A DNA stretch of 64,000 nucleotides from Rhizobium terrae (GTDB lineage: Bacteria > Pseudomonadota > Alphaproteobacteria > Rhizobiales > Rhizobiaceae). Location: assembly GCF_003425685.1 (NCBI RefSeq), contig NZ_QJKM01000011.1, positions 62,001-126,000 of the forward strand, written 5' to 3'. A model generated the notes under the pieces. That model did not search any database and had not been told where the DNA came from. It worked only from the letters and a program-made list of their open reading frames with translations. A program made the translations under genes and the position numbers. This document shows, piece after piece, positions 17,521-25,162 of the stretch. The stretch's first letter is position 1. Each line of letters starts with the position of its first letter.

Positions 17521-18330
17521 TCATGCATTTACGGCATTGAAGTAGCGAGCCGCCGGCTTGCTGAGCGAGAGATGCGGGCGCAGGTCATCGCGCGCGGTTT
17601 CAAAAGTGCGATAGAGCGACCTGTCGCCGAGCGAGGGGATGGTGATCAACTCGCCCTGGTCGAAGCCTGAAAGGGCCGCGTCCACCAGATCACCCGCGTC
17701 CATGACCATGTTCGGGTCCATGCTGTCGAAAGAGCCTCCGACGCGGTCGAATATCTCCGTGCGGGTCAGGCCGGGCAGCACCGCTTGAATACGCACGCCC
17801 GTTCCGGCAAGTTCGGCGGCCAGCGATTCCGTCAGCGTCAGCAGGAAGGCCTTGCTGGCGCTGTAGGTTCCGCTGAAGGCCTGGGGCCAGAGTGCGACCA
17901 CCGAGGCTGTGTTGATGATGCCACCCTCCCCGCGACCGACGAAAGCCTGCGCGGCAGCAACCGCAAGGCGGTTGGCGGCGGTGACGTTGAGATCGACCAT
18001 CTGATCAAGATAGTCCGTGTCGGTCTTCAGCAACGGACCTTTCGGACCGATACCGGCATTGTTGACGAACAGCGTGATCGACCCGTCCTGGCGCAGGCGC
18101 CGGTCGACGACGGCCACGTCGGTACGCTGCGTCAGGTCGGCGCGCAGCACCTCTGCCCTTACGCCATGACTCTGCGTCAACCGCTCCGCAAGCGCCTTCA
18201 GGCGATCCGCATCGCGGGCGACAACGATGAGGTCATAGCCACGGGCGGCGAGTTTTTCCGCATAGGTCGCGCCGATGCCGGAGGATGCGCCGGTTACGAG
18301 CGCGGTTCCCAGTTTCGAGGTTCGTGTCAT
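17521..18330 (-). CDS. Short-chain dehydrogenase/reductase
   Basis: A 269-residue classical SDR oxidoreductase. The Rossmann glycine motif TGASSGIG is at 13-20, NNAG at 90-93, and the catalytic residues are Asn115, Ser143, Tyr156 and Lys160 (YSASK). Residues after beta2 (VARD) suggest NADP preference. A strong ribosome site (TAGGAGACGG) precedes the ATG. The gene is divergent from the MarR-type regulator at 18483, a layout in which the regulator commonly controls the neighbouring enzyme. The substrate is unknown; short-chain reductases next to MarR genes often serve in detoxification, but this is only context. Confidence 0.9.
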   Translation of the reverse strand: MTRTSKLGTALVTGASSGIGATYAEKLAARGYDLIVVARDADRLKALAERLTQSHGVRAEVLRADLTQRTDVAVVDRRLRQDGSITLFVNNAGIGPKGPLLKTDTDYLDQMVDLNVTAANRLAVAAAQAFVGRGEGGIINTASVVALWPQAFSGTYSASKAFLLTLTESLAAELAGTGVRIQAVLPGLTRTEIFDRVGGSFDSMDPNMVMDAGDLVDAALSGFDQGELITIPSLGDRSLYRTFETARDDLRPHLSLSKPAARYFNAVNA

Positions 18331-18482
18331 GAAGTCCGTCTCCTAGGTTTAAAATACTGGCATATGCAACTAAATAAATGAAGACGATCGATCGGAGCCG
18401 CAAGAGGGGTTTGGAAATTTTTCTGAATGGTGGCATAGCCCGACAAAACCGGGCATTCTTGCCCCGCAAGGACGGGACGGAT
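18331..18482. promoter_or_regulatory. Divergent promoter region SDR/MarR with a candidate operator
   Basis: The region carries both promoters. A palindromic core GCATATGC with partly symmetric flanks (tgGCATATGCaa, around 18358-18370) is a plausible MarR operator. It is followed directly by AACTAAATAAATG, and the string TGCAACTA here is also part of the arms of the inverted repeat at 17463-17495. Confidence 0.35.
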
Positions 18483-18953
18483 ATGGCAGACGCGACACAG
18501 GAACCGGAAGACGGCATCTGGCTTTATTGCAGCAACAGCGCGGTGCGCCGCGCCGCGCGGCAACTCGGCCGACTTTATGACGACGCGATGGGCGACACGG
18601 GCCTCAAGGGCACCCAGTTCTCGCTTCTTTCGCAGATCTGGCGCTCAGGGGAGCCAACGCTCAAGAACCTCGCGGAGGCGATGGTGATGGATCTTTCCGC
18701 GCTCGGCCACACTCTGAAGCCGCTGCTGCGCGACGGGTTTGTGGAACTGGTACCGGACGAAAAGGACCGGCGCGTCAAACGGGTACGCCTGACCGAGGCC
18801 GGCGAGGCAATCCAGCGGGAGCTCACGTCGCGCTGGCAGGCTGCTCAAAGCCGGTTCGACGCGGCATTCGGCAAGGAAAAATCGGAGGAACTGCGCCGGA
18901 TGCTCGCATTCATCTCCTCGCCGGAGTTTGCGGAGAGGTTCACCGCCGGGTAA
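18483..18953 (+). CDS. MarR-family transcriptional regulator
   Basis: A 156-residue winged-helix regulator. The DNA-binding part is visible: GTQFSLLSQIW, then the recognition region PTLKNLAEAMVMDLSALGHTLKPLLRDGFVEL, and the wing DEKDRRVKRVRLTEAG with the DxRxxR/KxxxLT pattern of the family. The longer reading from 18378 has no ribosome site; ATG at 18483 is preceded by GGGACGG. Divergent from the SDR gene and probably its repressor, and of itself, through sites in the 152 bases between them. MarR proteins usually respond to small aromatic ligands or oxidation. No conserved redox cysteine is evident in the DNA-binding part; one cysteine lies near the N-terminus (LYCSNSAV). Confidence 0.88.
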   Translation: MADATQEPEDGIWLYCSNSAVRRAARQLGRLYDDAMGDTGLKGTQFSLLSQIWRSGEPTLKNLAEAMVMDLSALGHTLKPLLRDGFVELVPDEKDRRVKRVRLTEAGEAIQRELTSRWQAAQSRFDAAFGKEKSEELRRMLAFISSPEFAERFTAG

Positions 18954-19053
18954 GCGGGGAAAAAAGGCGGGCTAATGTCGGTCGCCGAGCTTCGACGCCG
19001 TTTTTCCGTCATGCCATCGACCGCCCAGGTCAGTCCAACCATCAACATCGACA

Positions 19054-19401
19054 CTATGGAATTCGGATCACATAATTCTTGCGGGTCGCTTCAACCACTT
19101 CCCAGGTTCCTTTGAAACCCGGCCTCAGGATCATGCTGTCGCCCGCCTTCAGATGGACGGCCGCGCCGCCTTCCTCCGTGACGATCGAATGGCCGGAGAG
19201 GATGTGGAAGTATTCCCATTCGTCATAGACGATCCGCCACTTTCCAGGCGTCGCTTCCCAGACCCCGGCATAGAGCCCGTCCCCGGCCTCTTCGAAATTC
19301 CAGGTGCGGAATCTCGGATTGCCGGAGATGAGCCGGTCAGGCGCCGGCGTGCCCTCTTCCGGCTCCACGGAGGAAAGATCGAATGTCAGCCAGAATACCA
19401 T
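19054..19401 (-). CDS. Cupin domain protein (DUF861/cupin_3 type)
   Basis: A 115-residue small cupin. It has the layout of the (S)-ureidoglycine aminohydrolase-like/EutQ-like DUF861 group: GVWEATPGKWRI, then EWEYFHILSGHSIVTEEGG, and a closing LKAGDSMILRPGFKGTWEV strand pair. The metal-ligand pattern of true dioxygenase cupins is incomplete, as is usual for this group, so enzymatic activity is uncertain. A GAGG site is six bases upstream of the ATG. It stands alone and converges with the MarR gene. Confidence 0.8.
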   Translation of the reverse strand: MVFWLTFDLSSVEPEEGTPAPDRLISGNPRFRTWNFEEAGDGLYAGVWEATPGKWRIVYDEWEYFHILSGHSIVTEEGGAAVHLKAGDSMILRPGFKGTWEVVEATRKNYVIRIP

Positions 19402-19518
19402 CTCATGCCTCAGATGCGGTTCGCCAACAACATCGGCTATTCATAGGATTGATTTCATTGAAAAATACACCAGACTTTGCCAAATGTCTCAGCTAAGATC
19501 TACATAAACGTACGTCCT

Positions 19519-19738
19519 GACACGGCGAAGTTCGGTAGCATCTCCAAGCGGATCGACCTCCGATTTCGTCTCGAAACTGAGCGCCTCCCTGGATAGCGGG
19601 ATAGGCCGCTTCGTCGATGCGGATATGAACGATGCCTCGACGAGGCTAAAAGCCCTGCATACGCAACAACAACTGGCGATACAGTCGCTCCGGATAGAAA
19701 ATTCGGACGCCCAGAACATCATGCAGTTGTTCCGCTAG
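19519..19738 (+). pseudogene. Flagellin C-terminal fragment, frameshifted
   Basis: From 19562 to the TAG at 19736-19738 the plus strand reads DFVSKLSASLDSGIGRF, then VDADMNDASTRLKALHTQQQ, then LAIQSLRIENSDAQNIMQLFR. This is the C-terminal D0/D1 helix of rhizobial flagellins. The preceding 14 codons in another frame (19519-19560, ...FGSISKRIDL) match the part directly before it, so a frameshift (one extra or two missing bases at 19561) joins them. Everything N-terminal, including the start and hypervariable domain, is missing and no other flagellar gene is near. It is a dead remnant, presumably left by recombination, and marks the left edge of the accessory patch. Confidence 0.85.
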
Positions 19739-19809
19739 GAATCATTGAAAGTCGGTTGGGCCAGTATATTTGTCGCATGGCGGCTTTAACGTGGGCGACG
19801 ACACAGGGA

Positions 19810-20979
19810 ATGGCTGACGTTTTGATACGGAAACGGGAATTTCTGGTGAGCGTGGCCGCAGTCGCGCTTGCAGGCATTCATGGAGGGCGAGTTATGGCGG
19901 CGTTGAACGGCAACGTGGATGTCGCGGCCCTCGCGGCCCTGAGGCCCGGCATGCCGATGGCGGCAGTCGAGGCGGCAACGGGTTCAGTCTGGAAGCCACC
20001 TGCCCCACATAAAGGCGGCAAGATCGACCTGCTCGAAAACAGCCATGGGGTCGTTGTATGGATCAATCGGGACGGCTTGATCGGCATGCTCAACTACAAT
20101 CATCGCTTCCCGCACCCCGTCAGCGGGATCGCAATGGGAATGAAGATCGAGCAGGTGCGCGCCGCCATGCCATCTCTCGATATCGGCGACGACCTACCCA
20201 TGATGCGAGGCGTGCGTATGGGCGAGCGGCGGTTTCCCCAAGGCTACACTTTGCGTGTCCGCCTCACCCTCGATACCGTCAACGAAATCGTCTTTTCCAA
20301 CCCTGAGGCCGAATATCCCGAACCGACGGAACCACCCTACCCGGCGGCCGCGGGCATTGCTGGTGCGCCTTTCGCGGACCCCAACCTCAAGCTCGTCGTC
20401 TTGTCTTCGCTTCTCGATGCGAAGCAGATCGATCTCGGCTCACCTGAACAGCTGGCCACGTATGTCCTCGGTCGAGCGGTCAATCTCGAGGACGAAGGAT
20501 ACGAGATCATCTCGGAGGCCCGGGACTATCTGGAGAGATACCCGCTGACCGACGAGCTTCTCGCCACAGTGGAGGAAATTGAGTTCGACGGCGGCGGGAC
20601 GGTCTACGAATACGCTTGGTATTTCTGGGATGGCGAAGACGACGTCTTCGACGTCAAGGACCTGTCGGGGATCGAGTTGTGCCCGAACCTCAGGAGCTTT
20701 TCCGCGATATCGATGATCGGAGAGGTCGACATGCGCACCTTTCTGCCGTTCCGCAAAGTGGAATCCCTGAACCTCAGCACCGGGATGAGCCATACCGAGG
20801 CTCTGCTCGACTTGCCCGCCCTAAAAGAAGTGAGGGTCCTCAACGACGAGATTTACAATGAGGTCACGACTGCCGGCACGCCGACCAGACGTATCTTCGA
20901 GACGCTGAAGGATCGCGGGGTCCGCGTCTGGGTCCACTGGATGTCTGCCACGGAACCCACCCCGCCTGCGTTCGAGTGA
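19810..20979 (+). CDS. DUF6892-like protein, possible immunity-type protein
   Basis: About 389 residues (407 if read from 19756). A hydrophobic stretch near the N-terminus (REFLVSVAAVALAGIHGG) suggests a signal peptide or anchor. The first half holds two short units of the type GMPMAAVEAATG and GMKIEQVRAAMPSL, a pattern seen in small lipoprotein-like or immunity-type folds. The second half (FADPNLKLVVLSSLLDAK, DEGYEIISEARDYLERYPL, FDGGGTVYEYAW, FWDGEDDVFDV, CPNLRSF) looks to me like the DUF6892 domain, followed by leucine-rich strands (VESLNLSTGM, LPALKEVRVLN). I recall DUF6892 only from memory and could not check it. Function is unknown. It stands alone between the flagellin remnant and a convergent phosphotransferase gene. 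Confidence 0.6.
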   Translation: MADVLIRKREFLVSVAAVALAGIHGGRVMAALNGNVDVAALAALRPGMPMAAVEAATGSVWKPPAPHKGGKIDLLENSHGVVVWINRDGLIGMLNYNHRFPHPVSGIAMGMKIEQVRAAMPSLDIGDDLPMMRGVRMGERRFPQGYTLRVRLTLDTVNEIVFSNPEAEYPEPTEPPYPAAAGIAGAPFADPNLKLVVLSSLLDAKQIDLGSPEQLATYVLGRAVNLEDEGYEIISEARDYLERYPLTDELLATVEEIEFDGGGTVYEYAWYFWDGEDDVFDVKDLSGIELCPNLRSFSAISMIGEVDMRTFLPFRKVESLNLSTGMSHTEALLDLPALKEVRVLNDEIYNEVTTAGTPTRRIFETLKDRGVRVWVHWMSATEPTPPAFE

Positions 20980-21007
20980 GCCTCGTCGAAACCTAGTGCA
21001 ATCGACT

Positions 21008-21991
21008 TCAGAATAGACGGCCGGCAAATCGCTCTGTCTCCCAGGTCTTGAGAAAAGTCGCCTCCCGAGCGATCCAGCCGACTGCATTGCTACCCCACTC
21101 TTGCGATCGGCTGGCGTACTCCCCCATCAGCCAGAAGTGGCGGACAATCACAAAACGCTGTGCTGCCTCGAAATCGTAGGCGGCAATCGGCCGCACCGCT
21201 CGATATCCCTCGATGAACGCGTCCCACATCGACGTCAGCGCTCGGCCGAAGGACACTTTCGCCCACAGGAATACAGCCAAGTCATACGCGAGGTATCCCG
21301 GGCCGCCGTCGTCGAAATCGAAGAAAACCGCGTCACCCGCGTCAGTGATCCTGGCATTGAAACCATGACAGTCTCCGTGACAGAACGTCCACGTCAGGCT
21401 GCCGAACGCTTCGATCGCGTTGGCGGTGCGCGAGGCGATCTCTTCAAGGTCGCTTAGGACTTTGGCGTCTTCTACAATTCCGCTATCGCGTATCCGGCCG
21501 AGCGGCCGGTGCAGCAAGTGTTCGAGGTCAAGTCGATATTGTGCTCCACCAGACGGAAATGTCTCGGCTGCATTGTGCATCAGAGCCAAGGTCTTCCCGT
21601 TTGCTCGAGCATCGCCAGCATCCATCCCATTAGGCTCCCGGCCAGCGATGGCCTGGAAAAGCACGCCTTCACGCACCCCTTCTGGAGCGCGTCCTTTGGT
21701 GTAGAGCGTACCATCATGCGTCGGGATGGGAGCTGCGACAGGCACTTTGGCCTGCGACAGATAATCGAGGAAAGCTGTCTCGGTTTCGACATCCGCTCGA
21801 CCGCGGGCTCGGACGTGGGAAAGTCGGAATACGTAACGCTCGCCGTTGCTGTCGGTGGTGAGATAGACGTCGTTCAGACCACGATGAAGCAATCGGCAAT
21901 GAACCGGCGCTGCGATTGCATACTGTTCCTGTATGAACCGTTCGATCGCTTCAGTCTGCGGGGTAGAATATAGCGGATCGAAGTCCAGCAT
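21008..21991 (-). CDS. Aminoglycoside/choline-kinase-like phosphotransferase (APH family)
   Basis: About 327 residues with the protein-kinase-like APH fold. The catalytic loop is CHGDCHGFNARI (Brenner HGDxxxxN motif) and the metal-binding Asp is in FFDFDDGGPGYLAYDLAVFLW. The N-lobe has RLLHRGLNDVYLT as nucleotide loop and YVFRLSH with an Arg in the usual Lys position. Homologues phosphorylate small alcohols or amino alcohols (homoserine, choline, sugars) as well as antibiotics, and the substrate here is not evident. ATG at 21991 is preferred as the family start with a GAAGAGA site upstream; 22054 is possible. The HAD gene 100 bases upstream has the same orientation, so both may be transcribed together. 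Confidence 0.8.
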   Translation of the reverse strand: MLDFDPLYSTPQTEAIERFIQEQYAIAAPVHCRLLHRGLNDVYLTTDSNGERYVFRLSHVRARGRADVETETAFLDYLSQAKVPVAAPIPTHDGTLYTKGRAPEGVREGVLFQAIAGREPNGMDAGDARANGKTLALMHNAAETFPSGGAQYRLDLEHLLHRPLGRIRDSGIVEDAKVLSDLEEIASRTANAIEAFGSLTWTFCHGDCHGFNARITDAGDAVFFDFDDGGPGYLAYDLAVFLWAKVSFGRALTSMWDAFIEGYRAVRPIAAYDFEAAQRFVIVRHFWLMGEYASRSQEWGSNAVGWIAREATFLKTWETERFAGRLF

Positions 21992-22095
21992 CGCAGGCGT
22001 CTCTTCAGAGGCTTCGGGAAGGCGGCAGAATAGATTATTCTTTGACAGCCGCAATGACAGTGCGTGGATGAATGCGGTCCTGGCGATGTCGCCGT

Positions 22096-22776
22096 TCAGA
22101 TTCGGCGCGACAATATTGCCGAAATCCAGGGATGAGCAGTGCAGTCTTCGAGATCATTGAAGAGAACTCCCTCCCATCCGAACTCATTGGCAGCCGCGAC
22201 AACCGCTTCTGAGTCGTCGAAGAAAAGAGGCGGCTCGTCTTGTGGGCCGAGTATCCTCGCTGCTCCCTCGAAGAACCCCCGGCTGGGTTTCAACTCGCCA
22301 AGCCGAGCGGCATGGAGCATGTCATCGAATAGATTCTCGAAGCCATGCCTATTCCAAAGGTGGAACGCGCGCATGTGCTCTTGATTGGTCGCAACATAGA
22401 AACGGGCATGTCCTGTTCGCCGAAGGTGACGGACGACATCCAGCAATTGCAGGTTAAGATGACTGTCGCGGTTCAGCCAGTAGCTGGCTACGATAAAGGG
22501 CGAGCCATGAAAGCCCAATTGCGGAAGGATTTCCTCAAGAGCTGAGATTAGCGCCTTTCCTCCCGTAAGAACCTCTTTCTCGAATACCTGTTTGATGAAG
22601 AGATCACGGAAAGCCGAAGGATCGATCCCGAGGTCGGCGAGCAGGTGTTCGTCCCAGCGCCGACGACGCTCCACCTGCCCCGTGTAGCCATGAACAAGAA
22701 CGCCATCGACATCAAAAAGAACCGATCTCAATCCCGCTACCCTCGCGTATATCTCTCCTGAGACAAGTCGTTCCAT
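22096..22776 (-). CDS. HAD-family hydrolase (phosphatase-like)
   Basis: A 226-residue haloacid dehalogenase-superfamily enzyme. Motif I is LFDVDGVL (nucleophile and acid Asp), motif II YVATNQE, motif III Lys in LGELKPSRGFFEGA and motif IV FFDDSEAVV. The helical cap between motifs I and II makes it subclass I. Substrate unknown. No clear ribosome site precedes the ATG at 22776, and a start further inside (TTG just before LRSVLFDVDG) cannot be excluded. It lies upstream of the APH-type kinase gene in the same orientation; a kinase and phosphatase side by side may act on related metabolites, but this is inference. Confidence 0.8.
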   Translation of the reverse strand: MERLVSGEIYARVAGLRSVLFDVDGVLVHGYTGQVERRRRWDEHLLADLGIDPSAFRDLFIKQVFEKEVLTGGKALISALEEILPQLGFHGSPFIVASYWLNRDSHLNLQLLDVVRHLRRTGHARFYVATNQEHMRAFHLWNRHGFENLFDDMLHAARLGELKPSRGFFEGAARILGPQDEPPLFFDDSEAVVAAANEFGWEGVLFNDLEDCTAHPWISAILSRRI

Positions 22777-22986
22777 GATCTGTTCGCCGATGCAATCGAC
22801 CCCTCAGGCCCACTTCTCCGCGGAGCGGCTATGGATATATGCCAAACAGCGGGATCTCCCTGAAGTGCCCGACATAGCGTCACTGATGGCTCACCAGTTC
22901 CAGTCTTCGATATCCCCTGATTTTGCACTGCGCGTGTGCTACACCAACCCCAATTGAGCTCCGGCAAAGGGTGGACGAGTTCAAAG

Positions 22987-23502
22987 ATGCGCTTTGAGAC
23001 CGAATTGCTGCAAATCGCTAAACCTCGTGCTTCTCACGCCACCTATATCCACGGCAGTATCTTCCATTTGACGATCCCAGACATAGGCGGCCGCGCGAAG
23101 CTTATATGCAACGGATGCCAATGGCTGGTGGTGGATGAGAGCGGCACGGTCGTTCTGCATGACGAGGACGCTTTTTCAGACGCCGTTATTGATCGCGTCT
23201 TCGCCGGGCAAACATTGCATCTGCTACGGGCAGGACCGACTCTGCTCACTCTTCGCCTGGATCGTTCCCATTTTCATGCCTTCACCACCGAAGACTACCA
23301 CCTTTATCTTCATGACGGCGTCGCCCTGAGGTCGGTGGCGTGGCAAAAAACTCCCACCGCCGCGCGGGCAAGCTTCATGTTGTTTCGTCCGATGCAGGTC
23401 CCGGTTACCTATGAGTTCGAAGATTACTGCGACTTGAGCTCTGAACCCTGGGCTGAAGCCTATCTTGAGGCGCAGAGTGCGGCCTCTACTGGCTGTCCTT
23501 AA
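22987..23502 (+). CDS. Hypothetical protein (unrecognised, accessory)
   Basis: A ~171-residue protein I do not recognise. The N-terminus (MRFETELLQIAK) has no signal peptide or membrane helix. A central CNGCQWLVVDESGTVVLHDEDAF stretch suggests beta strands with two cysteines, and the C-terminal half is aromatic (HFHAFTTEDYHLYLHDGV). Start chosen at 22987 because the region before it to 22936 looks non-coding; the ribosome site there is weak (GGACGAG). It is divergent from the HAD gene and convergent with the next hypothetical gene. Its less GC-rich look agrees with an accessory origin. Confidence 0.5.
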   Translation: MRFETELLQIAKPRASHATYIHGSIFHLTIPDIGGRAKLICNGCQWLVVDESGTVVLHDEDAFSDAVIDRVFAGQTLHLLRAGPTLLTLRLDRSHFHAFTTEDYHLYLHDGVALRSVAWQKTPTAARASFMLFRPMQVPVTYEFEDYCDLSSEPWAEAYLEAQSAASTGCP

Positions 23503-23622
23503 GGACCGATGTTAAACCTTCTTCAGAAACGGTTACGGTTCACCACCGAAAGCGGTCCTTCCCGGAGGGCGGTGGCGAGCAGCTGCCGAGGTACTTCGTC
23601 CGCATCGGCCCAATTAAGTTCC

Positions 23623-24537
23623 CTACCACTCCCGCCATTCCGCAGTGATATCTTCATCATCCCGGAGGGTGAAACCCGCCGCCTTTACCACCGTGTCGAT
23701 GAAGACGCCGAGCTCGTCGCGCTCCAGCGTTTCGATCATCCCGCTTGTGCCGTTGATCTCGTTGATCAACAGAATAACGTCCCTGACTGCCGTCCGAATG
23801 GCCTGCGCGTCTGCTTTTCCCGTGGCCTCCTTCACTTTATCGACAAAGGTATTCAGTCCCATTTCAGCCTTGGCTATATCTGCCTCGTTGAAAAGCTCGT
23901 CACCCTCGGCCATGGCTTCTCGCCAGCGAGAGGTCGGAATCTGGTTTCGCAATGCTTCAACCTTGCTCCCATTACCGGGCCCGATCTTATGTTTGAGCGG
24001 GAATCGCTTTCCTCGCTTGGCCTGGAGAGGCCCCCGTTCGGCCTGCATTAGGTAAACTGCCACGACCCGCAAATCCGCGTCATATTTAGCGATAACAACC
24101 ATATCCCCGACAGCATGTGAGTGAACGAAGCGTTCTGTTGAATATTCCGGCAGCGAGCTACTCTTGCCCTCCCGAAACGGACCCGCCCCCAGCTTTACTG
24201 AAACGACGTCGCTGCTGTCTCCGAACACCAGACCGAATGGCAGTGTTGCCTGGTAGGGGCGTTGCACCGACCTGATCGCGTCCGGACCGGTAAAGGACAG
24301 CCTGGTAACAATCATTTCCTCATCGTCCGGCAGGTTTCTTGATCGTACCCCCTCGAAATGAGTCTCGTATGAGAGAAGGCTTTCGACCGTGAGACCAAAA
24401 CCGCTGTCGAAACCGCCGAAGAATCCAATTTCCGAATTTTTATGAAAATCAACAGAGTCCAGCTTTTCGTGATCGGCTAGGTACGACACGACCACAGGGT
24501 CGGCGATGCTGCGACCGAGTATATCGAAATGATCCAT
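23623..24537 (-). CDS. Hypothetical protein, two-module, possible immunity-type protein
   Basis: About 304 residues; no signal peptide or membrane segment. The N-terminal half contains LPFGLVFGDSSDVVSVKLGAGP, a pattern (F-G-x-S-x-x-V-x-x-x-L-G) common in small immunity-type and BamE-like folds, followed by beta strands (MVVIAKYDADLRVVAVYLM). The C-terminal ~95 residues are a separate helical module with NTFVDKVKEAT, LINEINGTSGMIETLERDEL and the ending DITAEWREW. I have the impression that such C-terminal modules occur in orphan immunity-like proteins, but cannot name a family. ATG at 24537 has AAAGGA seven bases upstream; 24564 is longer but unsupported. It is convergent with the previous hypothetical gene. 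Confidence 0.55.
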   Translation of the reverse strand: MDHFDILGRSIADPVVVSYLADHEKLDSVDFHKNSEIGFFGGFDSGFGLTVESLLSYETHFEGVRSRNLPDDEEMIVTRLSFTGPDAIRSVQRPYQATLPFGLVFGDSSDVVSVKLGAGPFREGKSSSLPEYSTERFVHSHAVGDMVVIAKYDADLRVVAVYLMQAERGPLQAKRGKRFPLKHKIGPGNGSKVEALRNQIPTSRWREAMAEGDELFNEADIAKAEMGLNTFVDKVKEATGKADAQAIRTAVRDVILLINEINGTSGMIETLERDELGVFIDTVVKAAGFTLRDDEDITAEWREW

Positions 24538-24617
24538 CCTCATCCTTTCACCAAGACGTCGCATCCCATATTACGATAAGATCTGCTGGACAAACTCGCC
24601 CGCCTGGCGTGAGAAAT

Positions 24618-25162
24618 TCAATGTGTCGGGATGGGCATTGCTGCCTTGACCAGTCGCATCCAGTATGTGGCACCGGATAGTATCGCGGCATCGTTGAAGT
24701 CATAGGCGGGATCATGCGGACCGGCCATGGTGCCATTGCCAAGGAGCGCGATGTTGCCTGGCCGTTGTTCCAGCATGAACGCGAAATCCTCGGAGCCGAT
24801 GAGCTGCGGATGGTCGAGATCAACGGCATTGAACCCCATGACGGCACGGGCGACTTCCACTGCCAGCGCCGTTTCGGCTGGATGGTTGACGACTACGGGA
24901 AACAAACCCCTGAACACGACCGTCGCGATTGCTCCGTAGGATGACGCAATTCCGTCCGCTATGCCGATGATGCGCCGCGGTATGGTATCCCGCACCTCGG
25001 GCGCGAACCAGCGGGCCCGCGCGTCTCGCTCGACCGAACGAAGATACCTCCCGGCTGTCCTCCTTGGAACGACCTGAACGAGATTACGCCGCTCTCTAAC
25101 AGATGGACATTCCGAGCGACGATCGTTGGCAGGGCAATGAGGATGTTGGCGGCAGGAAGCAT
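24618..25162 (-). pseudogene. M20 amidohydrolase (hippurate hydrolase-like), truncated and frameshifted
   Basis: Two minus-strand reading frames together give the C-terminal half of an M20-family amidohydrolase. Positions 25162 to about 25050 read MLPAANILIALPTIVARNVH and ESGVISFRSFQGG. After a frame change the rest reads RWFAPEVRDTIPRRIIGIAD, then HPQLIGSEDFAFMLEQRPGN, LGNGTMAGPHDPAYDFNDAA and a typical C-terminus ending at 24618. The N-terminal catalytic part with the first metal ligands is absent; the fragment begins exactly where the sulfhydrylase gene ends. It cannot make an active enzyme. It forms the right edge of the accessory patch. Confidence 0.8.

Noticed and set aside
19489..19722. 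77-residue minus-strand ORF, Cys-rich
   Set aside because: It is antisense to the flagellin remnant and has no support of its own.
22775..22957. 60-residue plus-strand ORF before the hypothetical gene
   Set aside because: It overlaps the HAD start region, has no ribosome site and no recognisable sequence.
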